Shown here in pieces: positions 47,475-57,150 of a DNA stretch of 64,000 nucleotides. The first letter of the stretch is position 1. Every line of letters begins with the position of its first letter. The notes under the pieces are model-generated. The model was not told where the DNA came from. It did no database searches and saw only the letters and a program-made list of their open reading frames with translations. The position numbers and the translations under genes were made by a program. The stretch is taken from the NCBI GenBank assembly GCA_024721245.1, contig CM045565.1:6634001-6698000 (forward strand). The letters are read 5' to 3'. Source of the DNA: Mitragyna speciosa (taxonomy: Eukaryota > Streptophyta > Magnoliopsida > Gentianales > Rubiaceae).

Positions 47475-48030
47475 CCTCAAAAGATCTATCCCAACCATCC
47501 ACAAAGAGTAGGAATTAACATCCTGAAAGATAGCCCCAAAGTGCCTTAAAATCGTACATCTGCAGCTTGAACCCGCGGCAAGCATACAGCTGCGGCTTCA
47601 TTTAACAACTTTTTGACCGCACCCGCGGTGCAACCCGCAATGCGGATTCAGCCGCAGTTTTGGTCAGAAAGTTGGCGAATCTAGCTTTTACTCTAAACAC
47701 GAAAAGCCTTTGAGTGAGCTTTCTAGGAACATGAAAGTCAGATCGCTTGGAGTTTTGTACACAAAGACATGGCCAAAACACCAAGACATGGTTGAAAGAG
47801 CATTGTGGCACGAGAATGCTTCAGTAATTTGAATGTGAGTTTGGGTTATTTTTTATTTCTCTTCTTCTCAGATTGTGTTCTTGCGTCAATCAGATTAACG
47901 TGTGTGAATAAATTTCAATATTTTGAGCCACTGATTTTTAACTTAAAATAGGGGTAAAAATTTCTCCTCAGCTCCCCGTGAGAATTTTTTTTCTGTAAAC
48001 ATATCTTAAGTCCTTTCAAGATCTTCTGTT
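47475..48030. repeat. continuation of the interrupted TGAT-family LTR and junction to the next element
   Basis: The first half (to about 47850) continues the LTR remnant, including its CG-rich island. Between about 47850 and 48030 it passes without a clear border into the 5' part of the retrotransposon derivative at 48031. I could not place a primer-binding site or LTR end here. Confidence 0.35.
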
Positions 48031-48533
48031 GAGCATGAGAACAATAGGTGATTCTAGTGCTGGTGCTAGCGGGAACGGAGACAAGAGGAAAAAAAAAAAA
48101 AGAAGTTGCTCACCCTAATCCATAGATGATTAATAGTGAAATTCTACCTCAATTCATTGACAAAGAAGCTGAAGAATGTTATTTCATTTATGTTAAGAAA
48201 AATATTCTACTTCAGCATAGTTGTTTAGAAACTGAGCTTGGAAGATCAAAATTGGACTTTGTCTGTGATAAGTTTTTGAGACAGAGTTGGGGTCATTTGT
48301 TGTTCTTTAATGAAAAATCACATCCTAGGATGCTTAATTCAATTCTTCACTAATCTTAGAAAGGGAGAATTAGATGCCATTGTTTTCAGAGTTATTGGGT
48401 GTGATATAGATAGATTTTAATACAACTCAAATAAATCATATTTTCAAATGCAAGCCCAAAGAAGATCCCCTAGTTTCTAGATTTTTCTCTTTCTCATCTT
48501 GGGCAACATCTGAACACCAGTTTAATTTTGAAG
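48031..48533 (+). pseudogene. 5' coding remnant of a large retrotransposon derivative (putative plant transposon protein-like)
   Basis: Three-frame reading gives MRTIGDSSAGASGNG with a Lys/Arg-rich run, then LPQFIDKEAEECYFIYVKKN and LRQSWGHLLFFNEKSHPRML. This layout (F(I/V)-x-E/K-EAE-x-Y, later WG-x-LV and a P-x-MV stretch) resembles the Pfam putative plant transposon protein found in large LTR-retrotransposon derivatives; I cannot confirm the family. Frames break repeatedly. The copia element at 48534-56212 interrupts it, and homology continues at 56218. A parallel region exists on the minus strand near 63300-64000. Confidence 0.5.
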
Positions 48534-50267
48534 TGTAAGGTAATAGCATAGGTAACGCAGCGGAAAAATAAAATTTATTATCTTAACCATGGATCTCTTT
48601 GACATATCTATATGATTAACAAGGGGGTTTGCATGAAAATTACCTTAAGCACAGAAGATTTCTATGCTTCTAGGCAAAGATTCTTCGAAGAAGATGTTAG
48701 ATCTACCACGAAAAGCCCTCCAAATGTAGAGCCTCTAACGATATCCACACGAACAACTTCTTTGGGAACCTTGTAGGCTTGCTTGCTTTGACTTTTGAGT
48801 GCTAGCTCCCTTGAATTATTAAGAACACAAGAAGAAGAAAAAACCTAACCCTTAGGAGAGAGAGAAAGAGAGACGCCTAGAGAGAGAAAGAGGCGTGTCT
48901 CTTTTTTAAATTTTTCTCTCACTAGTTTTCTTTTGTGTTGCAATAATAATTCAAGAGTCAAAGCATGAACCTATTTATAGAGGAAGTATTCTAGTCTTTT
49001 AGGAAATAAAGCTAATTGGAAACCAAGAAGGTTTAGGCAACTTACTTTAAGCTATTCCTTCTCCTTTAGGAAATCTATTCCATAAGGAAACCAATTAGTT
49101 ACTTTATTTCTTTTAGGAAACTAATTTTCTGCAAGACTTAGAATATTTATAAATAAGTCCTTTAAGTTAATTTATCTCATAAATTAACCCCATAAGTATC
49201 TCATACTTATCTTAATTACATTTTAACCCAAAGATTTTGTTCTTTATGTGTGTGACCCATTAGGTTCCATTCACGTTGGCAATAAGTATAAATTATAACT
49301 CATTAATTGAGCTAGATAAATTAAACAGTTTTAATTTATCATTAATTCACTAATTAATCAATTCATACTTATAGATCATGAGTGGCGTCTAGCAATGCAT
49401 CATGACCACCCAAGTGAATAGGAAAGTCATATGGTAGACCATACCCTTCAATGAGAATGTTACCGTGTAATTAATATCCTTTCACCACACTATATCCCAA
49501 TTAGTCTAAAAGTATAGTGCATACTTTTAAATGACTAATTTATATTTTCTTGTTCCAGAAATATAACTCTCCATGATGTATAACCTTGAAACTACTTCCA
49601 AGTTATACTATCACTTCTGCAGAAGATTTATGAGTTAATATATCCAACAAGTGGCCATTAAGGGATATACTCTCCTATTAAGGAGTGGTGAATCCTATAT
49701 TGATTACTCACTATTTTTCCATGCTTCAAACTATACCCAATCTCTAACCTATGAGCTACCCTTTTACGGGCACCGAGGAATAGAGTCAAAGTATAGTAAT
49801 CCACACTCAAGATACTATGGTAATCTCAAGTCAAAGGATCACTTACACCATTGCCATTAAGAGTTCAACTATTGGCACTATAGTTGAAACTCTTGGCGGA
49901 TCAATCTAATGAACTTGTTCTCAAACAAGCATCCACATACCAGCTTAAGTGTCACGCACACCATAGTCAATAAGATCAACTATACTTACCATAAGTAGAG
50001 GCAAAGTATGTGCTAGTCTATCCGTATTAATGATGTCTAATCTCATTAATACTACGACTAGGGATCTTTAAGAATATGACTTTATGCATTAGAGTCTCAT
50101 AATTGTAACCCTTACAATCTCTAATACACAGTCAATATTCTAAGGACTTTATCAATCAAACAAGTAACATGGAAATACAAGTATAGACGATAAAGAAAAA
50201 TACCACATGGATAAATATAATATATAAAACACCTTAAACCATCTTGATTTTAGGGCATACACTAACA
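48534..50267 (-). repeat. 3' LTR of the copia element, full length (1734 bp)
   Basis: In plus orientation it opens tgtaaggtaatagcatagg and closes ggcatacactaaca. Its outer 318 bp and its inner end match the short right LTR. Confidence 0.93.
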
Positions 50268-50281
50268 AACTCCCACTTGCA
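50268..50281 (-). other. polypurine tract of the copia element
   Basis: On the minus strand CAAGTGGGAGTT directly precedes the TGTTAGTG start of the 3' LTR, as required for plus-strand priming. Confidence 0.7.
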
Positions 50282-52480
50282 CTAAAGCCAATCACTCATT
50301 TGTTTTAGGCCAAAAGCATTTACATGAGCATCATGCTTTTTTTGGGACAAAGCCTTAGTGAGATGATCAGCTATATTGTCATCAGTGGGAACCTTTTCTA
50401 TCTTTACATCATTCCTACCAACTATTTCTCTAATAAGATGGTAGCGCCTAAGTATGTGTTTGGATCGTTGATGAAACCTAGGTTCCTTTGCTTGGGCTAT
50501 GGCACCATTGTTGTCACAATACAAAGATATAGGATCAACAATGGAAGGAACCACTCCTAACTCGATGACGAACTTCTTGATCCAAACAACCTCTTTTGCA
50601 GCTTCGGAAGCAGCAATGTACTCGGCTTCAGTTGTAGAATCAGCGGTAGTTTCTTGCTTCGAACTCTTCCAGCTCACAGCACCACCATTTAACGTGAATA
50701 TAAATCCAGATTGCGACTTACTATCATCCTTATCTGACTGAAAACTAGCATCAGTGAAACCACACACTTCTAAAGTGTGTCCTCCATAAACCAAGAATAA
50801 TTCTTTAGTTCTTCTCAAGTACTTAAGAATACTCTTGACAGTTACCCAGTGACCCTCACCAGGGTTAGCTTGGAATCTGCTCGTAACACTTAGAGCATAG
50901 GAGACGTCGGGTCTCGTACATAGCATAGCATACATAATGGATCCTATTGCCGAGGCATAAGGAACCTTTTGCATGCTATCAATCTCGACAGGTGTCTTAG
51001 AACACATGTCTCTCGAAAGAGTAATCCCATGTCTCATAGGTAAGTACTCTTTTTTCGATTGCTCCATGCTAAACCTCTTTAGCATCTTGTCTATGTATGT
51101 CGATTGACTGAGACCAAGCAACCTCTTGGATCTATCTCTATAGATCCTAATTCCCAGAATATAGGTTGCCTCTCCTAAATCTTTCATGGAGAAACTCTTG
51201 GACAGCCATACCTTTACGGTTTGTAGTGAAGGTATGTCGTTTCCCATCAATAATATGTCATCCACATAAAGTATTAAGAAAACGACAGCGCTCCCACTCA
51301 CCTTCTTGTATACACAAGGCTCGTCTTCATTCTTAAGAAAATCAAACTCTTTGATTGTCTCTTCAAAATGAATGTTCCAACTCCTTGAAGCTTGCTTGAG
51401 TCCATAAATAGACTTTTGTAGCTTGCATACCTTATGACTATCAATGGAGTCAAAACCCTCAGGTTGTGTCATGTACACATCCTCTTGCAAATTCCCGTTA
51501 AGAAATGCAGTCTTGATATCCATTTGCCAAATCTCATAGTCATAATAAGTAGCTATGGCAAGCAAAATCCTTATAGATTTAAGCATAGCTACCGGCGAAA
51601 AAGTTTCTTCAAAGTCAATTCCTTGCCTTTGTTTATAACCTTTTGCCACTAATCTTGCTTTATAGGTAACAATATTACCATGCATGTCAGTCTTTCTTTT
51701 AAAGACCCACTTGCACCCTATGGGTTTTATTCCTTCAGGTGGCTCGACCAAGGTCCATACCTTGTTCTCGTACATGGAATCCATTTCGGATTTCATGGCT
51801 TCGCGCCATTTCAAAGAGTTTACATTAGACATAGCTTCTTCATAGCTAGTAGGGTCATCATCATCTATGACCAACACATTATTGCTCTCGCTAATGAGAA
51901 ATCCATATCTCTCAAGAGGATAACGTGTTCTACTAGATCTTTGAAGTTCTTGTGTAACTTGAGCTTCCGACTGCGCCTCATCAACATGTGGCATAAGCTC
52001 TTGTTCCAACTGTTGACTACTTTGTGGTTTTTGAATTTCTTCAAGTTCTATTTTGCTCCCACTACTTCTTTCAAGAATAAACAAATTTTCTAGAAAAGTA
52101 GCATATCTTGAAACAAACACTTTTTGCTCAAAAGGATTGTAGAAGTAATATCCACGACTCTCTCTAGGATACCCCACAAACAAGCATTTGTCAGATTTAG
52201 CCTCTAGCTTGTCTGACATGTTCCGCTTCACATAACCAGAACATTCCCAAATCTTTAAATGATTAAGATTTGGTTTCTTATCATACCAAATCTCATAAGG
52301 TGTGGTATCAACAGATTTTGATAGAACACGGTTGAGTATATAGGAGGCGGAATCTAAGGCATATCCCCAAAACGAACTAGGAAGTGATGCATGGCCCATC
52401 ATTGAACGTACCATATCTAATAAAGTATGATTTCTCCTTTCAGACACACCATTTAGTTGTGGCGTGTATGGAGGAGTCCA
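50282..52480 (-). CDS. copia pol, part 2: integrase C-terminal part, reverse transcriptase and RNase H
   Basis: The frame is open from the stop at 52483-52481 to the TAG/TAA end at 50282. A first Met lies at 52447, but the homology begins right after the stop. Landmarks: PYTPQLNG/VSERRNHTLLDM of integrase, the GYKQRQGIDFEETFSPVA and LAIATYYDYEIWQMDIKTAF segments of reverse transcriptase, its catalytic YVDDILLM near residue 391, SMKDLGEATYILGI, YLRRTKELFLVYGG and GFTDASFQSDKDD, and RNase H with TEAEYIAASEAAKEVVW near residue 609 and VEKVPTDDNIADHLTKAL at the C-terminus. The frame is the same as that of the upstream gag ORF, so originally both formed one polyprotein. The enzyme would copy retrotransposon RNA into DNA in cytoplasmic virus-like particles. 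Confidence 0.95.
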   Translation of the reverse strand, partial: WTPPYTPQLNGVSERRNHTLLDMVRSMMGHASLPSSFWGYALDSASYILNRVLSKSVDTTPYEIWYDKKPNLNHLKIWECSGYVKRNMSDKLEAKSDKCLFVGYPRESRGYYFYNPFEQKVFVSRYATFLENLFILERSSGSKIELEEIQKPQSSQQLEQELMPHVDEAQSEAQVTQELQRSSRTRYPLERYGFLISESNNVLVIDDDDPTSYEEAMSNVNSLKWREAMKSEMDSMYENKVWTLVEPPEGIKPIGCKWVFKRKTDMHGNIVTYKARLVAKGYKQRQGIDFEETFSPVAMLKSIRILLAIATYYDYEIWQMDIKTAFLNGNLQEDVYMTQPEGFDSIDSHKVCKLQKSIYGLKQASRSWNIHFEETIKEFDFLKNEDEPCVYKKVSGSAVVFLILYVDDILLMGNDIPSLQTVKVWLSKSFSMKDLGEATYILGIRIYRDRSKRLLGLSQSTYIDKMLKRFSMEQSKKEYLPMRHGITLSRDMCSKTPVEIDSMQKVPYASAIGSIMYAMLCTRPDVSYALSVTSRFQANPGEGHWVTVKSILKYLRRTKELFLVYGGHTLEVCGFTDASFQSDKDDSKSQSGFIFTLNGGAVSWKSSKQETTADSTTEAEYIAASEAAKEVVWIKKFVIELGVVPSIVDPISLYCDNNGAIAQAKEPRFHQRSKHILRRYHLIREIVGRNDVKIEKVPTDDNIADHLTKALSQKKHDAHVNAFGLKQMSDWL

Positions 52481-54184
52481 TTAAGGAATAATCCCATTTT
52501 CCTCTAGATATAGTTGGAACTCTTGACTTAAGTATTCTCCACATCGATCAGATCTAAGTGTTTTGATACTCTGGCCAAGTTGTTTCTCAACTTCAACTTT
52601 AAAGACTTTGAACTTTTCAAAAGCCTTGGATTTGTGCTTCATTAGAAACACATAATCATATCTAGAATGGTCATCCGTGAAAGTGATGAAGTAGGAGAAA
52701 CCACCTCTAGCATGGATCGACATTAGGCCACAAACATCAGTATGTATAAGCCCAAGAAGATCACTAGCACGTTCACCCTTTCTAGAAAAAGGTGTCTTGG
52801 TCATCTTACCAAGTAAACAAGATTCGCATGTCCCAAATGATTCATAATCAAATGAGTCCAAATATCCATTTTTATGTAACTTGGATATGCGTTTCTCATT
52901 TACATGACCAAGTCTACAATGCCAAAGGTATGTTTGGTTAACAATATCTAATTTTTGTTTCTTGGTGTTTATGTTGAGAATGGACTTTTGTTCATCTAGA
53001 ATATATAAACCATTAATTAATGTACCAGTACCATAAGTAATACCATCACGTGAAAAAGAACAACTTTTATTCCTTTGAATGATGGTAAAACCATCCAAAT
53101 CTAACAATGAGATAGAAATGATGTTCTTTGTAAGTACGGGAACAAAATAACAATTTCTCAATTCTAAAATAAGCCCAGTGGGCAAAGAGAGTACATAGGT
53201 TCCTACGGCTAATGCAGCAACTCTTGCTCTATTCCCTACGCATAGCTCGACCTCTCCCTTTGCCAGGAATCTACTATCTTTAAGACCCTGCATATTATTA
53301 CAAATATGAGATCCAGATCCGGTATCTAATACCCATGAGTCTTGGTTAGTAGATAAATTAATCTCAATCATAAACATACCAGAGGTTGAAGCTTCACCAA
53401 GCTTCTTTGACTTTAGAGAGGCCTTGCAGTTCCTCTTCCAATGCCCATCTTGTCCGCAATGAAAGCATGTGCCTTTGGGTTTGTCCTTTTTAACCCCACC
53501 CTTAGGCTTGGTTCTCTTCTTCTTGGACTTCTTAAGCCCAGAATTGGGTTTCTTTTTCTTGGAACCCGAGACAAACATAACGGTGCCCTTCTCCTTCTTA
53601 AGATTAGGCTCAGCAGTCTTGAGCATGTTCATCAATTCAGTTAACGTGCACTCAACTTTTCGCATGTTGAAATGCAGGATGAATTGTGAATAGCTCTCGG
53701 GGAGGGACTGAAGAATTAAGTCAATACTTAACTCATTGTCAGAAACGTGTCCCAGATCAGCTAATTTTTCAATTAGCCCAATCATCTTCAGTACATGGGT
53801 AGTCACTGAAGATCCCTCTGCCATCTTGCATTGATAAAGCTCCCTTGAGGTCTCGTACCTCTCAGTCCTAGTTTGTGCATCGAACATTTCTTTTAAGTGC
53901 ACAATCATGGATGGAGCATCCATCTTAAGATGTTGCTTTTGCAATGCAGGGGACATAGCAGCTAACATGATACATGTTGCAGCATCATTGTCGGCTTTGT
54001 GCATCTCATATGCATCTATGTCCTCTTGTGATGCAGTAATGGGTGGAGGAGGGGGCATGGGTTTATCGAGGACATACTCAATTTTTTCATGTTTGAGAAC
54101 AATTCTCAAATTGATATTCCAGTCCTCAAAGTTGGTTTCATTGAGTTTGTTGTCAAGAATCGGTCGCAAATTTACGTTAGACAT
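52481..54184 (-). CDS. copia gag, protease and N-terminal integrase, ended by a premature stop
   Basis: This 567-codon ORF starts MSNVNLRPILDNKL, a plant copia gag start (UBN2-like capsid region with LNETNFEDWNINLRIVL and LLQSLPESY-type motif). Near residues 238-252 is the zinc knuckle CFHCGQDGHWKRNC, preceded by a Lys-rich stretch. The aspartic protease motif WVLDTGSGSHIC lies near residue 285. The integrase HHCC region (LWHCRLGHVN ... CESCLLGK) is at about 418-460, then the catalytic core begins with LIHTDVCG, FTDDHSRY and LRSDRCGEYL, where the family normally has Gly-Gly. A TAA at 52481-52483 then cuts the polyprotein inside integrase; reading continues in the same frame on the other side. 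Confidence 0.95.
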   Translation of the reverse strand: MSNVNLRPILDNKLNETNFEDWNINLRIVLKHEKIEYVLDKPMPPPPPITASQEDIDAYEMHKADNDAATCIMLAAMSPALQKQHLKMDAPSMIVHLKEMFDAQTRTERYETSRELYQCKMAEGSSVTTHVLKMIGLIEKLADLGHVSDNELSIDLILQSLPESYSQFILHFNMRKVECTLTELMNMLKTAEPNLKKEKGTVMFVSGSKKKKPNSGLKKSKKKRTKPKGGVKKDKPKGTCFHCGQDGHWKRNCKASLKSKKLGEASTSGMFMIEINLSTNQDSWVLDTGSGSHICNNMQGLKDSRFLAKGEVELCVGNRARVAALAVGTYVLSLPTGLILELRNCYFVPVLTKNIISISLLDLDGFTIIQRNKSCSFSRDGITYGTGTLINGLYILDEQKSILNINTKKQKLDIVNQTYLWHCRLGHVNEKRISKLHKNGYLDSFDYESFGTCESCLLGKMTKTPFSRKGERASDLLGLIHTDVCGLMSIHARGGFSYFITFTDDHSRYDYVFLMKHKSKAFEKFKVFKVEVEKQLGQSIKTLRSDRCGEYLSQEFQLYLEENGIIP

Positions 54185-55882
54185 TCTACAAAAAGTAAAG
54201 ACAGAAAATAAGTATTTGTTTTATGTTATATGCAAACCAAAAATGTGGATTCGTAAATTTATTTGGTTTGCTCCCACTATTTTACTTCAAATCAATAACC
54301 CTCAATGTTGATTCGGAAATCCGTTGGAGATTTCTAGTGGGCTAGGATCCCATCTAATTAGCTTTGGGTTTGACGGAGGCCAATGCCCCAAAGATAAATT
54401 CGATTAGGTAGACAACTATTTATCAATCACAACCCTTGTGACTCCTAGATAGTTGGGTATCAACTCTTTGAAATTTACATCTTATGTATTACCCAATCAT
54501 TGCCTCAAAAATATCATAACATTGACGGAGGCCAAACTCGTTATGTAATTTTTGTTAAGTCAAACCTATTATTCAGAGATCACATCTCATAACAAAAACA
54601 TATTCCGAGTAAGGTGACCTTGACGGAGGCCAACGTGTCAACCTTAATAGGAACTCATCGTTTTTGTTATAATAATGGAAGGCAACTTAAATAGATGACC
54701 TAATATTTGATATTGAGGGATTTTAGTTTAAATATTAATGTCTCATCATATTATGCAATTAAAATATATCAATCATATAAAATAAAAGCATAATAAACGT
54801 GGATGATTATGGACTTTAACTAATAATATTTTCTTCGAGCCTTGAAGAAAATATTTGGTTAAAAATTCCTAGGGGACGTCTCAACTCTTTGATGTGCCTC
54901 CTTGGTTGCTCCTTGGTGCCACCTCCATCTTCTTGTACATTACATATGTAATTCTAGTCTATACAATTCAAAATTAAACCTATTCCTGACCTATACTTTG
55001 TACATTACAAGTATTGATTAAGAAACTTCGATTTACATTCGAGGGGAGTTTAAGTGAGAAGAGAATTACATCAGAAAATAGAGAGGGAAGGACACGCAGG
55101 CCCTATTTATAAAACCAATACAAGCCAACCATAAAAGAAGTAATAACCATTCAATCGCATTGGTCTAGTCCATAATCATCCACCATGCCATCATACTATT
55201 TAACAATTAAATAAATTAATTTATTTAATTCTAGTCATAAATCATATGGTCTAAATAAATTAGATTAATGCTTTTGAAATTTATTTGTCTCAAAAATATA
55301 GTTATAAAAGGTATAGGTTTCCAAATTTTAACTTTCCAAATCTTAACAATTAAAATTGGAAAGTGTTTTATTTGAGAAATTATCAAAATTCGCGTTCTTT
55401 AAAAAATAGGAAAAATCCCGCAAGGTTTCTGCCTACAAACCGCGTGACAAAACGTGCGCGGGTTCATCCGCGGTTTGTAACCCGCGCGACAAACCGTGCG
55501 CGGTTTCATCTGCGGTTTGTGGACAGAAGTTACGGGATTTTGACCACGAGTCAAAACGCGCGCGAGTTTTTGCGCGGTTTGTGTCCAGAAAATACGATCT
55601 TTGAAATTCTTTGGCGTTTTTCAAAACTCTTTTGAATCAAAACATGTTAAAACCCTTTTAGCATGTTAAAAAATAATTTAGAAACCATAAAAACAACTTT
55701 AAGAACTCATCTTAATTATTTAAAACACTTTTAAACAATCAAAAACTTTTCTTAAAAATCAAACTCTTGATTTTTCTAAAACAATTTTGAGACAAATTTC
55801 ATCAAGAACAAACCATCCATATTTATGACAATTAAATAAACACAAATCATATAGATATAATCAAAGAAGGCTCTGATACCAC
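54185..55882. other. copia 5' leader with primer-binding site
   Basis: This untranslated leader of about 1.7 kb is unusually long. It contains a fourfold near-repeat of gacggaggccaa with neighbouring sequence at about 54372-54640 and a GC-rich island (ggttcatccgcggtttg, acccgcgcgacaaaccgtgc) at about 55425-55600. The PBS (complement of initiator tRNA-Met 3' end) is at 55869-55881, one base from the LTR. Confidence 0.8.
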
Positions 55883-56212
55883 TGTAAGGTAATAGCATAG
55901 GTAACGCAGCGGAAAAATAAAATTTATTACCTTAACCATGGATCTCTTTGACATATCTATATGATTAACAAGGGGGTTTGCATGAAAATTACCTTAAGTA
56001 CAGAAGATTTCTATGCTTCTAGGCAAAGATCCTTCGAAGAAGATGTTAGATCTACCACGAAAAGCCCTCCAAACGTAGAGCCTCTAACGATATCCACACG
56101 AACAACTTCTTTGGGAACTTTGTAGGCTTGCTTGCTTTGACTTTTGAGTGCTAGCTCCCTTGAATTATTAAGAACACCTTAAATCATCTTGGTTTTAAGG
56201 CATAAACTAACA
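55883..56212 (-). repeat. 5' LTR of the copia element, internally deleted (330 bp)
   Basis: It matches the left LTR from tgtaaggtaatagc to ttaagaacac and from cttaaa(t/c)catctt to the end. About 1404 bp between are missing. Both deletion borders in the full LTR carry aacac, so the deletion probably used this 5-bp microhomology. The removed part must include most of U3, so this copy's own promoter is probably lost. Confidence 0.93.
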
Positions 56213-56217
56213 TGAAG

Positions 56218-57142
56218 AGCTTTGATCTTTATTTAAAGTGACTTTTGAAATAGCTGCTAAAGCAAAACCATCTTCTTTAGAACCTATTCATAGAATTTGT
56301 TTGCTATGGTTTCAAATCTATTAACTCCTACATTTGGTCCTATAGGTGAACCAAAAAGAATGGAGTTATATGTGTTTTAGTGTGTTCTGAAAGAAATTCC
56401 TCTTGATTTTGGGTTTCTCATTAGTCAATTTATTTTTAATTGCGTTTCTAACACTCGAAGAAATATGCCATTTGGGAAATTTCTTACCTGTATATTTAAA
56501 TTCTATCACATTCCTCTCATGGATAGTTCTATGGAAAATCCATCATTTACTTGTTCATATTTTGAGACATTCCACCTTAAGTTTTTCAATGATAAGTAGA
56601 TAACTAAAACTCAATACTTGGCTCTTAGAACACCCACTTAGTCTGTATCCACTCCTCTTTTTCCTCTATCTACATTTCATCCACCACCATCTCCTATTAC
56701 ATTTGAGCCATCCTCATCCACTTAGGCTTAGACGACTTCTATTCCTGCCTTTTTAGCATCTCAAGTTACAAGTTCTCAACTTCTGTCTTTGTTTCACAAG
56801 TTGGACAAGAGAATGGAGAACATGGAAGCCATACAGATTAAGATTGAGGAAAATCAGACTAAGCTCATAAAAGAGTTTCACAGTTTGGCAAAGAAATTGG
56901 ATTGCATTGAGCATGGTCAAGTCTTGGGGAATGAATCTTGGTACCCAGGCACAGTATAATGTCTATAAGCAACAAGTATTGATTGAATTAGAAGAAGAGA
57001 TGGTGAATAAGGAAATGAAGAACAGGAGATAGAAAGAAAGGCCTCTCAGGGTGGGGAGCAGATTTATCAGCAGACATAGGATCCTACTTTTGAGCAGTCA
57101 CCCGAGCCATGTGTGCAATCACCATCTCAACCAAAGATGCCT
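56218..57142 (+). pseudogene. continuation of the retrotransposon derivative's coding remnant
   Basis: Following the copia element, the reading resumes as KSFDLYLK, then segments such as FLISQFIFN-like and PFGKFLTCIFKFYHIPLMD in broken frames, a Pro/Ser-rich stretch, and a coiled-coil segment KLDKRMENMEAIQIKIEENQ, KLIKEFHSLAKKLDCIEHGQ near 56800-56920. The minus-strand ORF at 62754-63053 has the same plan (KQMNNLEAKQLKIEANQAKM, FKELHSFEKKLECV), so the two elements are relatives. It stops at the hAT element at 57151. Confidence 0.6.
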
Positions 57143-57150
57143 ATGACAAC

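Larger units (their letters stand above)
48534..56212 (-). mobile_element. nearly complete Ty1/copia retrotransposon, 7679 bp
   Basis: Both ends carry LTRs (48534-50267 and 55883-56212) and are flanked by the perfect target duplication tgaag (48529-48533 and 56213-56217). The element reads on the minus strand: 5' LTR on the right, a primer-binding site complementary to initiator tRNA-Met (TGGTATCAGAGCC) at 55881-55869, a leader with a GC-rich island at about 55425-55600, a gag-pol frame from 54184 to 50282, then a purine tract (AAGTGGGAGTT) and the 3' LTR on the left. Two defects are visible: one stop codon inside integrase, and a 1.4-kb deletion in the 5' LTR. In their shared part the LTRs differ at about nine of 330 positions by eye, so the insertion is relatively young. 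Confidence 0.95.

Noticed and set aside
51434..54311. Plus-strand open frames opposite copia gag-pol
   Set aside because: Antisense shadows of the copia polyprotein.
55869..55881. tRNA gene fragment
   Set aside because: The 13-nt match to initiator tRNA-Met is the retrotransposon primer-binding site, directly next to the LTR.
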